64,000 nt of DNA, from NCBI GenBank assembly GCA_902801165.1, contig CADCHI010000017.1, forward strand, positions 1 through 64,000, written 5' to 3'. The DNA is from an uncultured Eubacteriales bacterium (GTDB lineage: Bacteria; Bacillota; Clostridia; Christensenellales; Aristaeellaceae). Shown here one piece after another: positions 54,474-63,037 of the stretch; the stretch's first letter is position 1; every line of letters begins with the position of its first letter. A program made the translations under genes and the position numbers. The notes beneath the pieces were generated by a model. The model was given only the letters and a program-made list of their open reading frames with translations. It had not been told where the DNA came from and searched no databases.

Positions 54474-55672
54474 CAGTTTCCCTCCCTCAGTATCAGGCTG
54501 GTGTCGATGCGGCTGATCCGCGCCGCGCAGACGGCGGAGATCGCCGCGCCGGCGGCCAGGCAGGCCGCCAGGGAGCCCAGCGCCAGCGCCAGCACCCGCC
54601 CGCCGCCGGGCAGCACGAAGGGCAGCCCCAGCCGCGCCTCGATGACCCCGCTGAACGGGAACACCACCAGCGCCGCCAGCGCGACGCCCGCCGCGCCGCC
54701 GAGCAGGTTCGTCAGCGCCGACTCGGCCATCACCAGGCCCGCCAGCTTGCGCCGGGAGGCCCCCATCACCCGCAGTATGGCAAATTCCCGCCTGCGCTCG
54801 TTCATCAGCATCGTCAGGGCGATCATCATAATCACCAGACTCAACACCCAGATCGCGGCGATGAACGCCCCGATCAGGCGGGACACGCCGGTCAGGTTGT
54901 CGGCGATGGTGGAGATCATGTTGCTGGCCCGCACGGCCACGACCTTGCGCACGTGCAGGTTGATGTCGTTCTTGACGGATTCCACGTCATAGCCTTCGGC
55001 CACGCGCACCAGCACGGAGGACACCACCTCGTCGGCGCTGATGTCGTTGTACTGGTTCAGCCCCTTGGCCTGGGAGGCCTCGATCAGGGCCTGGATCGTC
55101 TCCATATTGGCGTAGACCGCGGTATCCAGCGCCGAGCCGGTCTTGGCCAGCTGGGCCACCACGCGGCAATCCACGTCGAAGAAGCGCAGCACGCCGTCCG
55201 TGGGCACGCTGATGTCGCTGCCCACCAGCACGTCGCCGAAGCCGATCTCCCCGTGATAGGTCTCCTGGGCCCAGGGCAGTATGGTGAAGTCGCTCTCCGG
55301 GTCGAAGCCGATCAGCTGCACCGCTACGGAGCAGCAGCCCGCGGACACGCTGGCCAGGTACAGCTGGCAGGAGGTCGCCTCCACCCCTGGGCGGGTGGCG
55401 ACCTTGTCGGCAAACGACCGGTTCAGGTAGAAGTAGCCCGGGTTGCCCTGCAGGAGCATCGACTTCACGTCAAACTTGGTGGTGGCCTCATAGGGTACGA
55501 CGATGATGTCCGCGCCCAGGCGCGCCTCCAGGCCGTTCAGGCCCTGCTGCAGGCTCAGCACCGTCAGCGAGCCCGCGAAGATCGAGAACGACAGGAACAT
55601 CGCCAGCAGCACCATCGCCGCCGTGCGCCCCGGCTTGCCCGCCAGGTTCTTCAGGGACAGCTTTCCGATCAT
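54473..55672 (-). CDS. FtsX/MacB-type ABC permease
   Basis: A 399-residue membrane protein. One N-terminal helix (about 18-40), a large external domain (about 45-265) and three C-terminal helices (about 268-292, 320-345, 365-390) match the MacB/FtsX topology. The N-terminal GKPGRTAAMVLLAM and the cytosolic-loop motif RRREFAILRVMGASRRKL are family marks. The external domain has a Cys-rich patch (SVSAGCCSV). It works with the ATPase encoded directly downstream. Possibly part of a redox or envelope-stress exporter, given the DUF4418 neighbour; this is inference. Confidence 0.92.
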   Translation of the reverse strand: MIGKLSLKNLAGKPGRTAAMVLLAMFLSFSIFAGSLTVLSLQQGLNGLEARLGADIIVVPYEATTKFDVKSMLLQGNPGYFYLNRSFADKVATRPGVEATSCQLYLASVSAGCCSVAVQLIGFDPESDFTILPWAQETYHGEIGFGDVLVGSDISVPTDGVLRFFDVDCRVVAQLAKTGSALDTAVYANMETIQALIEASQAKGLNQYNDISADEVVSSVLVRVAEGYDVESVKNDINLHVRKVVAVRASNMISTIADNLTGVSRLIGAFIAAIWVLSLVIMMIALTMLMNERRREFAILRVMGASRRKLAGLVMAESALTNLLGGAAGVALAALVVFPFSGVIEARLGLPFVLPGGGRVLALALGSLAACLAAGAAISAVCAARISRIDTSLILREGN

Positions 55673-55685
55673 ACTCCTCGTCCTT

Positions 55686-56087
55686 TCACCCGCGCCTTCC
55701 GCGCAGCAGCAGGTCCACCGCCGCTGTAACGGCGATCAGCACGCCCAGCACCAGCGAAGCGGGCTGCGTCAGCGTGCGGCAGCGCATGGTCGCCATGCCG
55801 CACAGGCCGATCAGGCCGCCGGGCAGCGCCGCCGCCAGTGCGCCGAAGGCGATGAACGCCGCGTCGGTCCCCCGCCGCGCCTGGGAGCCCATGAACAGCC
55901 TCAGGACCGCCAGGGCGCTCAGGGCGATGCCCACGCCCAGCACCGCCCGGCCCGCCCAGTGGCAGGCGCCGAAACTGCCGTCCTCGTGCACGCAGGGCTG
56001 AAACACCGTGGCAACGCCGATGGCAAGGCCCAGGCTGAGTATCAATAGCAGGGCGTCCGTGACGCCGATGTGCCGGTTTTCCTTCAT
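55686..56087 (-). CDS. DUF4418 family membrane protein
   Basis: A 133-residue protein with about four hydrophobic segments and the conserved motif CHWAGRAVLGVG preceded by a Cys (FQPCVHEDG). Small DUF4418 proteins commonly lie beside FtsX-like ABC systems in Firmicutes, as here (13 nt upstream of the permease start). The paired cysteines on the outer face might be redox-active or bind metal; not shown. It heads the operon and has its own promoter. Confidence 0.72.
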   Translation of the reverse strand: MKENRHIGVTDALLLILSLGLAIGVATVFQPCVHEDGSFGACHWAGRAVLGVGIALSALAVLRLFMGSQARRGTDAAFIAFGALAAALPGGLIGLCGMATMRCRTLTQPASLVLGVLIAVTAAVDLLLRGRRG

Positions 56088-56130
56088 GGTGGTTCCTCCA
56101 AGCGGATCGTATTATAGTTTTGACTAACTA

Positions 56131-56159
56131 ATTATAGCACACGCAGGCCGCCGCGACAA
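56131..56159 (-). promoter_or_regulatory. Promoter of the DUF4418-ABC operon
   Basis: TTGTCG (56159-56154) and TATAAT (56136-56131), 17 bp apart. A second TATAAT lies at 56116-56111, and TTAGTTAGTC lies between them. The stretch between the two boxes may be an operator. Confidence 0.65.
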
Positions 56160-56305
56160 CACCGAAAGCCGTTCACTGGCGTTAAATCTCTCACCCGAAG
56201 GCAGCTGAACGCCCGCTGCCGGCAATGATCGCGGTCGCGCTCCCGCAAAGCCACACGCCCGAAGCCTCCCGCTTTCCCGGTTCTGCGCCATTTCAAAAGC
56301 GAAAC

Positions 56306-56357
56306 GGGACTGTCTCAAAACCAGCATTGTTGCGATTCGCTGTTTTGAAACAGTCCC
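56306..56357. repeat. Short GGGACTGTCTCAAAAC inverted repeat
   Basis: A 52-bp version of the inverted-repeat family: GGGACTGTCTCAAAAC (56306-56321) and GTTTTGAAACAGTCCC (56342-56357), one mismatch. It lacks the inner module seen at 52 kb. It lies after azlD and could end that transcript. Confidence 0.88.
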
Positions 56358-56403
56358 ATTCAGGGGTGGATATGATTTAAAACCGGCGACCCTCCGGGCA
56401 AGT

Positions 56404-56712
56404 TCAGCAGATAATCAGCTCCGCCACGAACACGATCACGCAGCAGGCCACGGAGACCTGGAACAGGCTGCCGCCGAACCAGGCGAGGGCCAGACCGAGG
56501 ATCAGGGCCAGGGCGGCGGATATGGGGCTCTGGGTGGCCGTGAGGATGGCCGGGAAGGTCATCACCGCCAGGGTGACGTAGGGCACGTAGTACAGGAAGG
56601 AGCGTATGGTCCGGTTGGTGATCTCCCGGCGGATCAGCGTCAGCGGCAGCACCCGGATCAGGTAGGACACCAGCCACATGCCCAGTATGTACAGATAGAC
56701 GTTATGCCGCAT
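56404..56712 (-). CDS. azlD: AzlD-type branched-chain amino acid export subunit
   Basis: A 102-residue membrane protein with four hydrophobic segments. The family pattern is seen in RVLPLTLIRREI and YYVPYVTLAVMTFPAIL. AzlD partners with AzlC to export branched-chain amino acids. Its start overlaps the azlC end by 11 nt, so translation is coupled. Length fits the family (100-115). Confidence 0.92.
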   Translation of the reverse strand: MRHNVYLYILGMWLVSYLIRVLPLTLIRREITNRTIRSFLYYVPYVTLAVMTFPAILTATQSPISAALALILGLALAWFGGSLFQVSVACCVIVFVAELIIC

Positions 56713-57424
56713 GGTCGGCCTCCTTTTCCACCGGGAAGAGCAGGGCCGCGCCCAGCGAGATGACCACGGTGAGCAGTATGATCTTCATGCCGGAGGAGAT
56801 GCCGTCAAAGGCCGAAATGGCATTGAAGGCATAGCTGGCGGCGAAGCTGACCACCACCAGCGCGGCGATGATCCGGTTCTTCCTCGCCGGCGGCACGAAT
56901 ATGGACATGAACATGCCGAACAGCCCGACGCTCAGGGCGCTGACCACGCGCACCGGCAGCACGTTCCCCAGCACCACGCCCATCAGCGTGCCCAGGGCCC
57001 AGCCCGGCGTCGCCACGGCGGCCATGCCGTAGTTGTAGTAGGGGTTCAGCCGCCCTTCCACGGACACCGACACGCCGAAGATCTCGTCGGTGATCCACAG
57101 GCCCATCAGCAGGCGGTGGCGCAGCGGCAGCGCGCTGTCCACCTTCTGGGACAGGGCGCAGGACATCAGCAGGTATCGGGCATTGGCGATGGCCTCCATC
57201 ACCACGACCTCCAGGTAGCTCGCGCCGGCGGCGATCAGCGTAAAGCCGATGTACTGGCCCGCCGAGGCCATGATCAGCGCGCTGGCGATGGTGGCCTGAG
57301 GCGCGGTCATGCCCGCGTTACGGGCGGAGATGCCCAGCGCGATGGACACGGCAAAGTAGCCCAGCATGATGGGGATGCCGTCCCTCATGCCCTTGAAGAA
57401 CCATTTCTTGCGGTCGGTAATCAT
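56702..57424 (-). CDS. azlC: AzlC-type branched-chain amino acid exporter
   Basis: A 240-residue membrane protein. AzlC features are KGMRDGIPIMLGYFAVSIALG, SALIMASAGQYIGF and the conserved NARYLLMSCALSQ. About seven to eight membrane segments. The ATG at 57424 is close after GGCGGAGC. It is driven by a promoter at 57459-57486. Substrate is inferred from the family. Confidence 0.93.
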   Translation of the reverse strand: MITDRKKWFFKGMRDGIPIMLGYFAVSIALGISARNAGMTAPQATIASALIMASAGQYIGFTLIAAGASYLEVVVMEAIANARYLLMSCALSQKVDSALPLRHRLLMGLWITDEIFGVSVSVEGRLNPYYNYGMAAVATPGWALGTLMGVVLGNVLPVRVVSALSVGLFGMFMSIFVPPARKNRIIAALVVVSFAASYAFNAISAFDGISSGMKIILLTVVISLGAALLFPVEKEADHAA

Positions 57425-57458
57425 GCTCCGCCTCCTGCCTGTGCTTTGCACGATTACT

Positions 57459-57486
57459 ATATTACACTGTTTTCCGCAAAAGTCAA
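57459..57486 (-). promoter_or_regulatory. Promoter of azlCD
   Basis: TTGACT (57486-57481) and TAATAT (57464-57459) with a 16-bp spacer, about 35 nt before the azlC start. Confidence 0.7.
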
Positions 57487-57528
57487 ATAAAGGTTGTCGA
57501 AAGAAGGCCCGTTCTCCCGGAGGAGGCG

Positions 57529-57960
57529 CTACGCTCGCGCCTGCCGGCCCCGTTTCGCCCGGCCCCGGGCGAGCCCCGCGGCGCCCCTGGCCGCGAGCAG
57601 CAGCAGTCTCAGCACGATGATCGCCGCAGTGACGGCAAAGAAGCCGCCCAGTCCCGCCACCACGTCCCCGAACTCCATGGTGCCCGTGCCGGTGACGTGC
57701 TGCCCAATCTCGATGGCGAAGGTCAGCACCACCAGCACCGTCAGCACGTAGATCCAGGTGATGGCCAGCACGCGGCCCTTGCTGGCAAGCCACTTGAACA
57801 GCGGGTAGATCAGCAGGATCAGCCCCAGTCCCAGCGCGCCGATCACGATGAAGTGCAGCTCCTTGTCGGTAAAGCTGTATTCAAATCGGTCGTTGAAGGT
57901 CATGATATGATCGTGCAGCCGCGCGACCCACGCGACCAGCATATGCAGATATTTTGACAT
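57529..57960 (-). CDS. VanZ-like membrane protein
   Basis: A 143-residue membrane protein with about three hydrophobic segments (about 38-58, 68-88, 105-125) and a basic tail (RGRAKRGRQARA). The motif FAIEIGQHVTGTGTMEFGDVVAGLGGF resembles the EIIQ...G..D...N..G core of VanZ-like proteins; the match is weak. Function is unknown. The upstream region has TTGACA but no good -10 box. SD AAAGGAGAAG precedes the ATG. Confidence 0.7.
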   Translation of the reverse strand: MSKYLHMLVAWVARLHDHIMTFNDRFEYSFTDKELHFIVIGALGLGLILLIYPLFKWLASKGRVLAITWIYVLTVLVVLTFAIEIGQHVTGTGTMEFGDVVAGLGGFFAVTAAIIVLRLLLLAARGAAGLARGRAKRGRQARA

Positions 57961-58082
57961 TGCATCTTCTCCTTTTCAGTCCGCGCTCCGGGAAGCATTC
58001 CCGAAGGCATGGATGTATATTAGATGCAAGATATGTCAAAAAGGTTGCATAGGGTAAATATATCCGTAAAGATTTGGATGTG

Positions 58083-58110
58083 AAAAACCCCGGCGCGGAT
58101 GCGCCGGGGC
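58083..58110 (-). terminator. Terminator of the sugar ABC operon
   Basis: CCCCGGCGC and GCGCCGGGG with a 4-nt loop, followed on the minus strand by TTTTTC. It lies 37 nt after the binding-protein stop. Confidence 0.93.
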
Positions 58111-58147
58111 CTCTCGATTGGTCAATCGTTCAGTGTTACTTCCCGAA

Positions 58148-59158
58148 TTACAGGATGTCCACCCAAGCGTCGACGGTCTCGCGGGTGAAGGAATTCAGCT
58201 TGTTCAGGAACAGGATGGAGCCGCCGTCGTCAGACTCGGTGACTTCCAGGGTGCCCAGCTCGCCAACTTCCAGGGTCTCGCCGACAGCACCGGTGAATTC
58301 GCCCTTCACCAGCGCGACAGCCGCGTAGGAGGAAGCATAGCCCAGCTCGATGGGGTTCCACAGGAAGGTCTCGTCGGCGATACCGGCGTCGATGAACTCC
58401 TTCATGTCGGAGGCCAGGGTCAGACCGGTGACCTTCACGTCACGGCCGGCGTCCTGGATGCACTTGCAGACGGCGGGGCCGCCCACGGTGGTGGGAACGA
58501 TGATGCCCTTCAGGTCGGGATACTTCTCCAGCAGGGCCTGGGTCTCGTTGAAGGACTTGGTGTACTCGTCGTCGCCGTACACGGTGCCGACGTACTCGAT
58601 GTTGGCATACTTCTCGTCGCCGGAGTTCAGGGCCTCCTCGATGAAGGAGATCCACAGGTTCTGGTTCGGAGCGGTGGCCATGGCGGACAGGATGGCGATC
58701 TGGCCTTCGCCGCCGATGGAGTTCACGATGGAATCCAGCTGGGTCACGCCGATCACCTTCGCGGAGGCGGGCTCGACATCCAGGTCGCGGCCTTCGGCGT
58801 CAACCTTGGCGTCCCAGGAGATGACCTTGATGCCAGCCTCGCGGGCCTCGTTGCAGACGTCAACCAGCGCGGCGGGGTCGTTCGCGGAGATGCACAGCGC
58901 ATCCACGCCCTGGGCGATGTAGTTCTCGATGATGCGGATCTGGCCGTCGGAGGAACCGTCGTCCGGACCGTCGTGCATGAACTCAAAGCCGAGCTCCTCG
59001 GCAGCCTGCTCGAAACCGGTGACACCAGCCTGGAAGTAGGCGTTGCCGGACTGCTTGTAGACGACGCCGATGGTGATGCCTTCGCCCGCCTTCTCAGCGA
59101 ACGCCGCGACGCTGAACACCAGCATCAAGGTCAGAACAAGAGCCAAAACTTTCTTCAT
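58148..59158 (-). CDS. Sugar-binding protein of an ABC transporter (Peripla_BP_4), not a lipoprotein
   Basis: A 336-residue periplasmic-binding-type protein. Residues 1-21 are a signal peptide ending AAFA before EK, with no Cys for lipid anchoring. The mature fold begins ITIGVVYKQSGNAYFQAG and has the hinge-region motifs QGVDALCISANDPAAL and VISWDAKVD, as in binding proteins for rhamnose, AI-2 or other simple sugars. Gram-positive binding proteins are usually lipoproteins, so how this one stays near the membrane is unclear. It is the last gene of the operon, 130 bp after the second permease. The ligand cannot be read from sequence. Confidence 0.9.
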   Translation of the reverse strand: MKKVLALVLTLMLVFSVAAFAEKAGEGITIGVVYKQSGNAYFQAGVTGFEQAAEELGFEFMHDGPDDGSSDGQIRIIENYIAQGVDALCISANDPAALVDVCNEAREAGIKVISWDAKVDAEGRDLDVEPASAKVIGVTQLDSIVNSIGGEGQIAILSAMATAPNQNLWISFIEEALNSGDEKYANIEYVGTVYGDDEYTKSFNETQALLEKYPDLKGIIVPTTVGGPAVCKCIQDAGRDVKVTGLTLASDMKEFIDAGIADETFLWNPIELGYASSYAAVALVKGEFTGAVGETLEVGELGTLEVTESDDGGSILFLNKLNSFTRETVDAWVDIL

Positions 59159-59252
59159 AGGGATATACCTCCTTTTATTATACTCCGGCTGAGCCGGGAG
59201 TAATCCTTGTCGATCTGGAATTCAGAAGCCACTGTACCCTCAGGCCAGTATG

Positions 59253-59286
59253 CAATTCCTAATTCCTCATTCCTAATTCCAAATTG
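59253..59286 (-). repeat. GGAATTAGGAATGA minisatellite
   Basis: Four near-copies of AATTCCTA/CATTCCTA occur in a row, between the permease stop and the binding-protein start. Such GGAATTAGGAAT strings are common intergenic repeats in gut Firmicutes (memory, not checked). Confidence 0.7.
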
Positions 59287-59288
59287 CC

Positions 59289-60374
59289 TTACGCCTTCGC
59301 CGCGTTCAGCTTCGCGGTCTCGGCGCGCCGCTGGGCGACCTTGCGCTTGTTCTGGATGTCCTCCACCAGGTTGGGCACCAGCACGGAGAGGATCAGTATG
59401 ACGCCGACGGACAGGTTGACCGCGGAATCCGGGAAGGCGAACAGGGTGCCCAGGCCGAACTTGACCACGCCGAAGATGACCAGCGAGATCGTCGCGCCGA
59501 TGACGCTGCCCTTGCCGCCGTCGGTGGAGAAGCCGCCCAGCACCGCCGCCGCGATGGCGTACATGTGGTAGCCGTCCATGATGTCCGCCTTGACGGAAGA
59601 GGACGAGTTGCCCACGAAGAAGATGCCGGTCACGGCGCTCATGAAGCCCGCGATGACGAAGCACCAGAACTTGATGCGGTCCACCCGCACGCCGGAGTAG
59701 TAGGTGGCGGCGGAGTTGGTGCCGATGGCGAAGATCTTGCGGCCGTTGCCGGTGCGGTGCAGCCAGAAGTAGAACACCACCGCCAGCGCCAGGTAGATCG
59801 GGATGGAGATCGGGATCTGCAGCCCGCCGACCTTCAGCAGCTGATTCAGGCTGCTGAGGGACTTGAAGGTGGGGTCCTTGAAGGTCAGCGTGTCACCGCC
59901 GATCAGCAGGTAGCTGAAGCCGCGGAAGAACAGCTGCGTGGCCAGCGTGATGATCATCGGGAACAGCTCCTTGAACCGCGTGACCAGGAAGCCGTTCAGC
60001 GCGCCGCAGAGGCTGCCCACCAGCAGGCAGGCCAGCAGGGCGACGGCCAGCGCCGCGGGGCTGCCGTTCTCGGTCTGGCCCGCGATGCGGTTGTAGGTCA
60101 CGCCCAGGGTGACCACGGACAGGGTGCCGATGGCGCCCACGGAGATGTCGATGTCCCCCATCGCCAGGATCAGCATCATGCCCAGGGTCATGAAGCTGTA
60201 CAGGAAGTAGGGTCGCATGCTCTTCAGGACGTTGGCGAAGTAGAAGATGGGCTTTTTCTGCGCTCCGGCGGCGATGCGGGAGGCGTCGGTGATCTTGAAC
60301 ACCAGGCACATCACGGCCAGCAGGACGATCAGGAAGAATTCCCAGCTCTTCAGAAACGATTTCACTTTCTGCAT
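59289..60374 (-). CDS. Sugar ABC permease 2 (BPD_transp_2)
   Basis: A 361-residue membrane protein with about nine hydrophobic segments. The family marks are LAMGDIDISVGAIGTLSVV, GALNGFLVTRF, FAIGTNSAATYYSGVRVDRIK (EAA-like cytosolic loop) and FSTDGGKGSVIGATI. Pairs with the permease encoded upstream (TGATG overlap) as a heterodimer, like RbsC/AraH-type systems. The ATG at 60374 follows AGGAGG. Confidence 0.93.
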   Translation of the reverse strand: MQKVKSFLKSWEFFLIVLLAVMCLVFKITDASRIAAGAQKKPIFYFANVLKSMRPYFLYSFMTLGMMLILAMGDIDISVGAIGTLSVVTLGVTYNRIAGQTENGSPAALAVALLACLLVGSLCGALNGFLVTRFKELFPMIITLATQLFFRGFSYLLIGGDTLTFKDPTFKSLSSLNQLLKVGGLQIPISIPIYLALAVVFYFWLHRTGNGRKIFAIGTNSAATYYSGVRVDRIKFWCFVIAGFMSAVTGIFFVGNSSSSVKADIMDGYHMYAIAAAVLGGFSTDGGKGSVIGATISLVIFGVVKFGLGTLFAFPDSAVNLSVGVILILSVLVPNLVEDIQNKRKVAQRRAETAKLNAAKA

Positions 60375-61345
60375 CAGATATTCCTCCTCGCCAGGTCCTG
60401 CTTCTCGGCAATGCGCTGCAGGATCACGTTCAGCAGTATGGCCACCAGCAGCAGGATGCCCTTGATGAACTCGGTGATCATCGAATTGCCGATGCCCATC
60501 TGGGGAATGGCGGAGTCGATGAACGCGATCATCACCGCGCCGATGACCACGCCCGTGATCTTGCCATAGCCGCCGGTGACGGCCACGCCGCCCAGCACGC
60601 AGGCCGCGATGGTGAACATCTCGTCGCCCAGGGCGGAGCCCTTCTCGATGGCGGCGTAGAAGGCCAGCCACATGATGCCGGCCAGGCCCGCGGTGGCGCC
60701 GCAGATGGTGTGGGCCAGCACGCGGATGCGGTTGATGGGCACGCCGCGCATCTGGGCCGCCTCGGCGTTGGAGCCGACGGCGTACAGGTTGCGCCCGGTG
60801 CGGGTGTATTTCAGAAACACGCCTGTGACGACCACCACCAGCACCGCCAGCCACACCAGGAAGGGCAGGCCCAGGAAGGAGTGGTTGATCAGGCTGTCCT
60901 TGAAGCCCTGGGTCAGCTGGGTGGGGTTGATCTTGTTCATGCCCAGCAGCCAGCTCATGGGAATCAGGGCCCGGACGATGTAGCTGGTGGACAGCGTCAC
61001 GATCAGCGAAATAACCCGGCCGTAGCTCATCAGCACGCCGTTGACCGCGCCGATCACCGCGCCGATGGCGATGCCCAGCAGGAACATCAGCACCGTGGAC
61101 TGGAGGACACCGGTGCCCATCAGCTTGCCCGCCACCGCGCCGGCGAAGGCCAGTATGGCGGTGATGGAGATGTCGATGGAACCGATCAGCAGCACGCACA
61201 GCATGCCGCAGCACATGACCATGTTGATGGAGCCGTTCTTCAATACGTTCAGCCAGCTCTTGCCCGCCAGCACCGCCAGCAGGGGAATTTCACGATGCTC
61301 GATCAGGATTGAATAGATCGGCTTGCGCTCTTTCTTCGTCTGCAT
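60374..61345 (-). CDS. Sugar ABC permease 1 (BPD_transp_2)
   Basis: A 323-residue membrane protein with about nine hydrophobic segments, LIGSIDISITAILAFAGA, GAVNGVLMSYGRV, and the loop YAVGSNAEAAQMRGVPINRIR (EAA-like). It starts 14 nt after the ATPase gene at SD GGGGGAG. The two permeases differ in sequence and probably form a heterodimer. Part of the operon with ATPase and binding protein. Confidence 0.93.
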   Translation of the reverse strand: MQTKKERKPIYSILIEHREIPLLAVLAGKSWLNVLKNGSINMVMCCGMLCVLLIGSIDISITAILAFAGAVAGKLMGTGVLQSTVLMFLLGIAIGAVIGAVNGVLMSYGRVISLIVTLSTSYIVRALIPMSWLLGMNKINPTQLTQGFKDSLINHSFLGLPFLVWLAVLVVVVTGVFLKYTRTGRNLYAVGSNAEAAQMRGVPINRIRVLAHTICGATAGLAGIMWLAFYAAIEKGSALGDEMFTIAACVLGGVAVTGGYGKITGVVIGAVMIAFIDSAIPQMGIGNSMITEFIKGILLLVAILLNVILQRIAEKQDLARRNI

Positions 61346-61359
61346 CTTCCGCTCCCCCC

Positions 61360-62859
61360 TCACTTGCTCTGCGGCATGGCCGCGTGCAGAATGTCGTCCT
61401 GGGTCAGGCTCTTGGTGTCGGTGAACTCCTTGGTCACCTTGCCCTCGCTCATCACGTAGATGCGGTCGGACATGTTGATGACCTCCGGCAGCTCCGAGGA
61501 GATCATCAGGATGCCCAGGCCCTGGCTGGCCAGGTCGGACATGATCTCGTAGATGGCGGCCTTGGAGCCGACGTCCACGCCCTTGGTGGGCTCGTCCAGT
61601 ATGATCACCTGGGGCTCCGCGGCCAGCTGCTTGGCCACGACCACCTTCTGCTGGTTGCCGCCGGACAGCGCGCCGGTGTGGGTGTCGGTGTTCGGGGCCT
61701 TGATGGCCAGCAGCTCCTTCATCTTGTTGGAGAGCTCATATTCCTTGCCGCGGTTGATGAAGATGCCGTCCTGGCACTTATTCAGCACCGACAGGGAGAT
61801 GTTGTGGTTGATGGACCAGGCCAGCAGCAGGCCCTCCTTCTGCCGGTTCTCCGGCAGCATGCCCAGGCCCCGGGCCATCATCTGGGTGGGCGTCTGGTCC
61901 TTGACCTCCTCGCCCCGGAAGATGATCCGGCCGGAATCGGGCTTGGTCACGCCGAACACCGACTCCATGACCTCGGTGCGGCCCGCGCCCACCAGGCCCG
62001 TCAGGCCCACGATCTCGCCCGAGCGCACCGTCATGTTGATGTCGCGGTAGAAGCCCGTGCGGGTCAGGTGCTCCAGCTTCAGCAGCTCCTCGCCCACGAC
62101 CGTCTCCTTCTTGGGGAACAGCTGGGTGATCTCGCGGCCCACCATGTGGTGCACCAGGAAGGGCTGGTCGACCTCCTCCAGCTTCCAGGTGCCGATGTAC
62201 TGGGCGTCGCGGAACACGGTCACGCGGTCCGCCAGGCCGAAGATGTCCTCGAAGCGGTGGGAGATCAGTATGATGCCGACGCCCTGGTCGCGCAGGCGGC
62301 GGGCGATGGTGTACAGGTCCTCGGCCTCGCGCTGGGACAGGGATGCCGTGGGCTCGTCCATGATCAGGATCTTCGCGTTCATGGACAGCGCCTTGGCGAT
62401 CTCCACCAGCTGCTGCTGGCCGACGGTCAGCGAGCCCACGGAGGCCGTGGGGCTGAGGTTGGCGTCGATGGAGTCCAGCAGCTTCTTGGCCTCGCGATTC
62501 ATCTTCGGCCAGTCGATAAAGGGACCGATCTTGAACTCATGGCCGATGAAGATGTTCTCCGCCACAGACAGGTCGGGATAGGAGGCCGCGTGCTGATAGA
62601 TCGCCGCGATGCCCCGCTCCTGGGCGGTGATGGGGTCGGTCATGACCACCTTTTCGCCGTTCAGTATGATCTCGCCGCCGTCGGGCTGGTGCACGCCGGT
62701 CAGCGTCTTGATGAACGTGGACTTTCCGGCTCCGTTCTCGCCCACCAGCGCGTGGATCTCTCCCGCCTTCAGGTTGAAATGCACGTTATCCAGTGCCTTG
62801 ACGCCCGGAAAGATCTTGGTGATACCATTCATTTCCAGAATGTACTCCGAACCCGGCAT
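61360..62859 (-). CDS. Sugar ABC ATPase, tandem ABC domains (RbsA/MglA-like)
   Basis: A 499-residue protein with two ABC domains. The N-half has Walker A GENGAGKST, SLTVGQQQL in the signature position and Walker B ILIMDEPTASL. The C-half has a degenerate P-loop (GLVGAGRTE), signature LSGGNQQK and Walker B VIILDEPTKGVD. This pattern, with one active and one degenerate site, is normal for RbsA-type proteins. I set the start at the ATG 62859 with GGAGG 7 nt upstream; an upstream frame to 62976 overlaps the promoter. It is the first gene of the operon. Confidence 0.95.
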   Translation of the reverse strand: MPGSEYILEMNGITKIFPGVKALDNVHFNLKAGEIHALVGENGAGKSTFIKTLTGVHQPDGGEIILNGEKVVMTDPITAQERGIAAIYQHAASYPDLSVAENIFIGHEFKIGPFIDWPKMNREAKKLLDSIDANLSPTASVGSLTVGQQQLVEIAKALSMNAKILIMDEPTASLSQREAEDLYTIARRLRDQGVGIILISHRFEDIFGLADRVTVFRDAQYIGTWKLEEVDQPFLVHHMVGREITQLFPKKETVVGEELLKLEHLTRTGFYRDINMTVRSGEIVGLTGLVGAGRTEVMESVFGVTKPDSGRIIFRGEEVKDQTPTQMMARGLGMLPENRQKEGLLLAWSINHNISLSVLNKCQDGIFINRGKEYELSNKMKELLAIKAPNTDTHTGALSGGNQQKVVVAKQLAAEPQVIILDEPTKGVDVGSKAAIYEIMSDLASQGLGILMISSELPEVINMSDRIYVMSEGKVTKEFTDTKSLTQDDILHAAMPQSK

Positions 62860-62922
62860 TCTCCCGCCTCCGTTCTCAGTAGGGCAATACGCCCTTAAAA
62901 AATGCACAATTAGCTGACTATT

Positions 62923-62952
62923 ATTATATACAAAGATTGAGCAATTTGTCAA
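62923..62952 (-). promoter_or_regulatory. Promoter of the sugar ABC operon
   Basis: TTGACA (62952-62947) and TATAAT (62928-62923) with an 18-bp spacer in an AT-rich region. A short hairpin, AGGGC-GTATT-GCCCT, lies in the leader near 62881. Confidence 0.82.
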
Positions 62953-63037
62953 GAATTTTAATCCAGCTGTATGCAAAAATGCTCTTTACGCTAAGAAATG
63001 CGGAGAGGCGTTGCGCATCCAAACACACAGGCCGCGC

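Noticed and set aside
62860-62976. N-terminal extension of the sugar ABC ATPase to 62976
   Set aside because: The extension overlaps the promoter and hairpin, and a good SD lies before the ATG at 62859.
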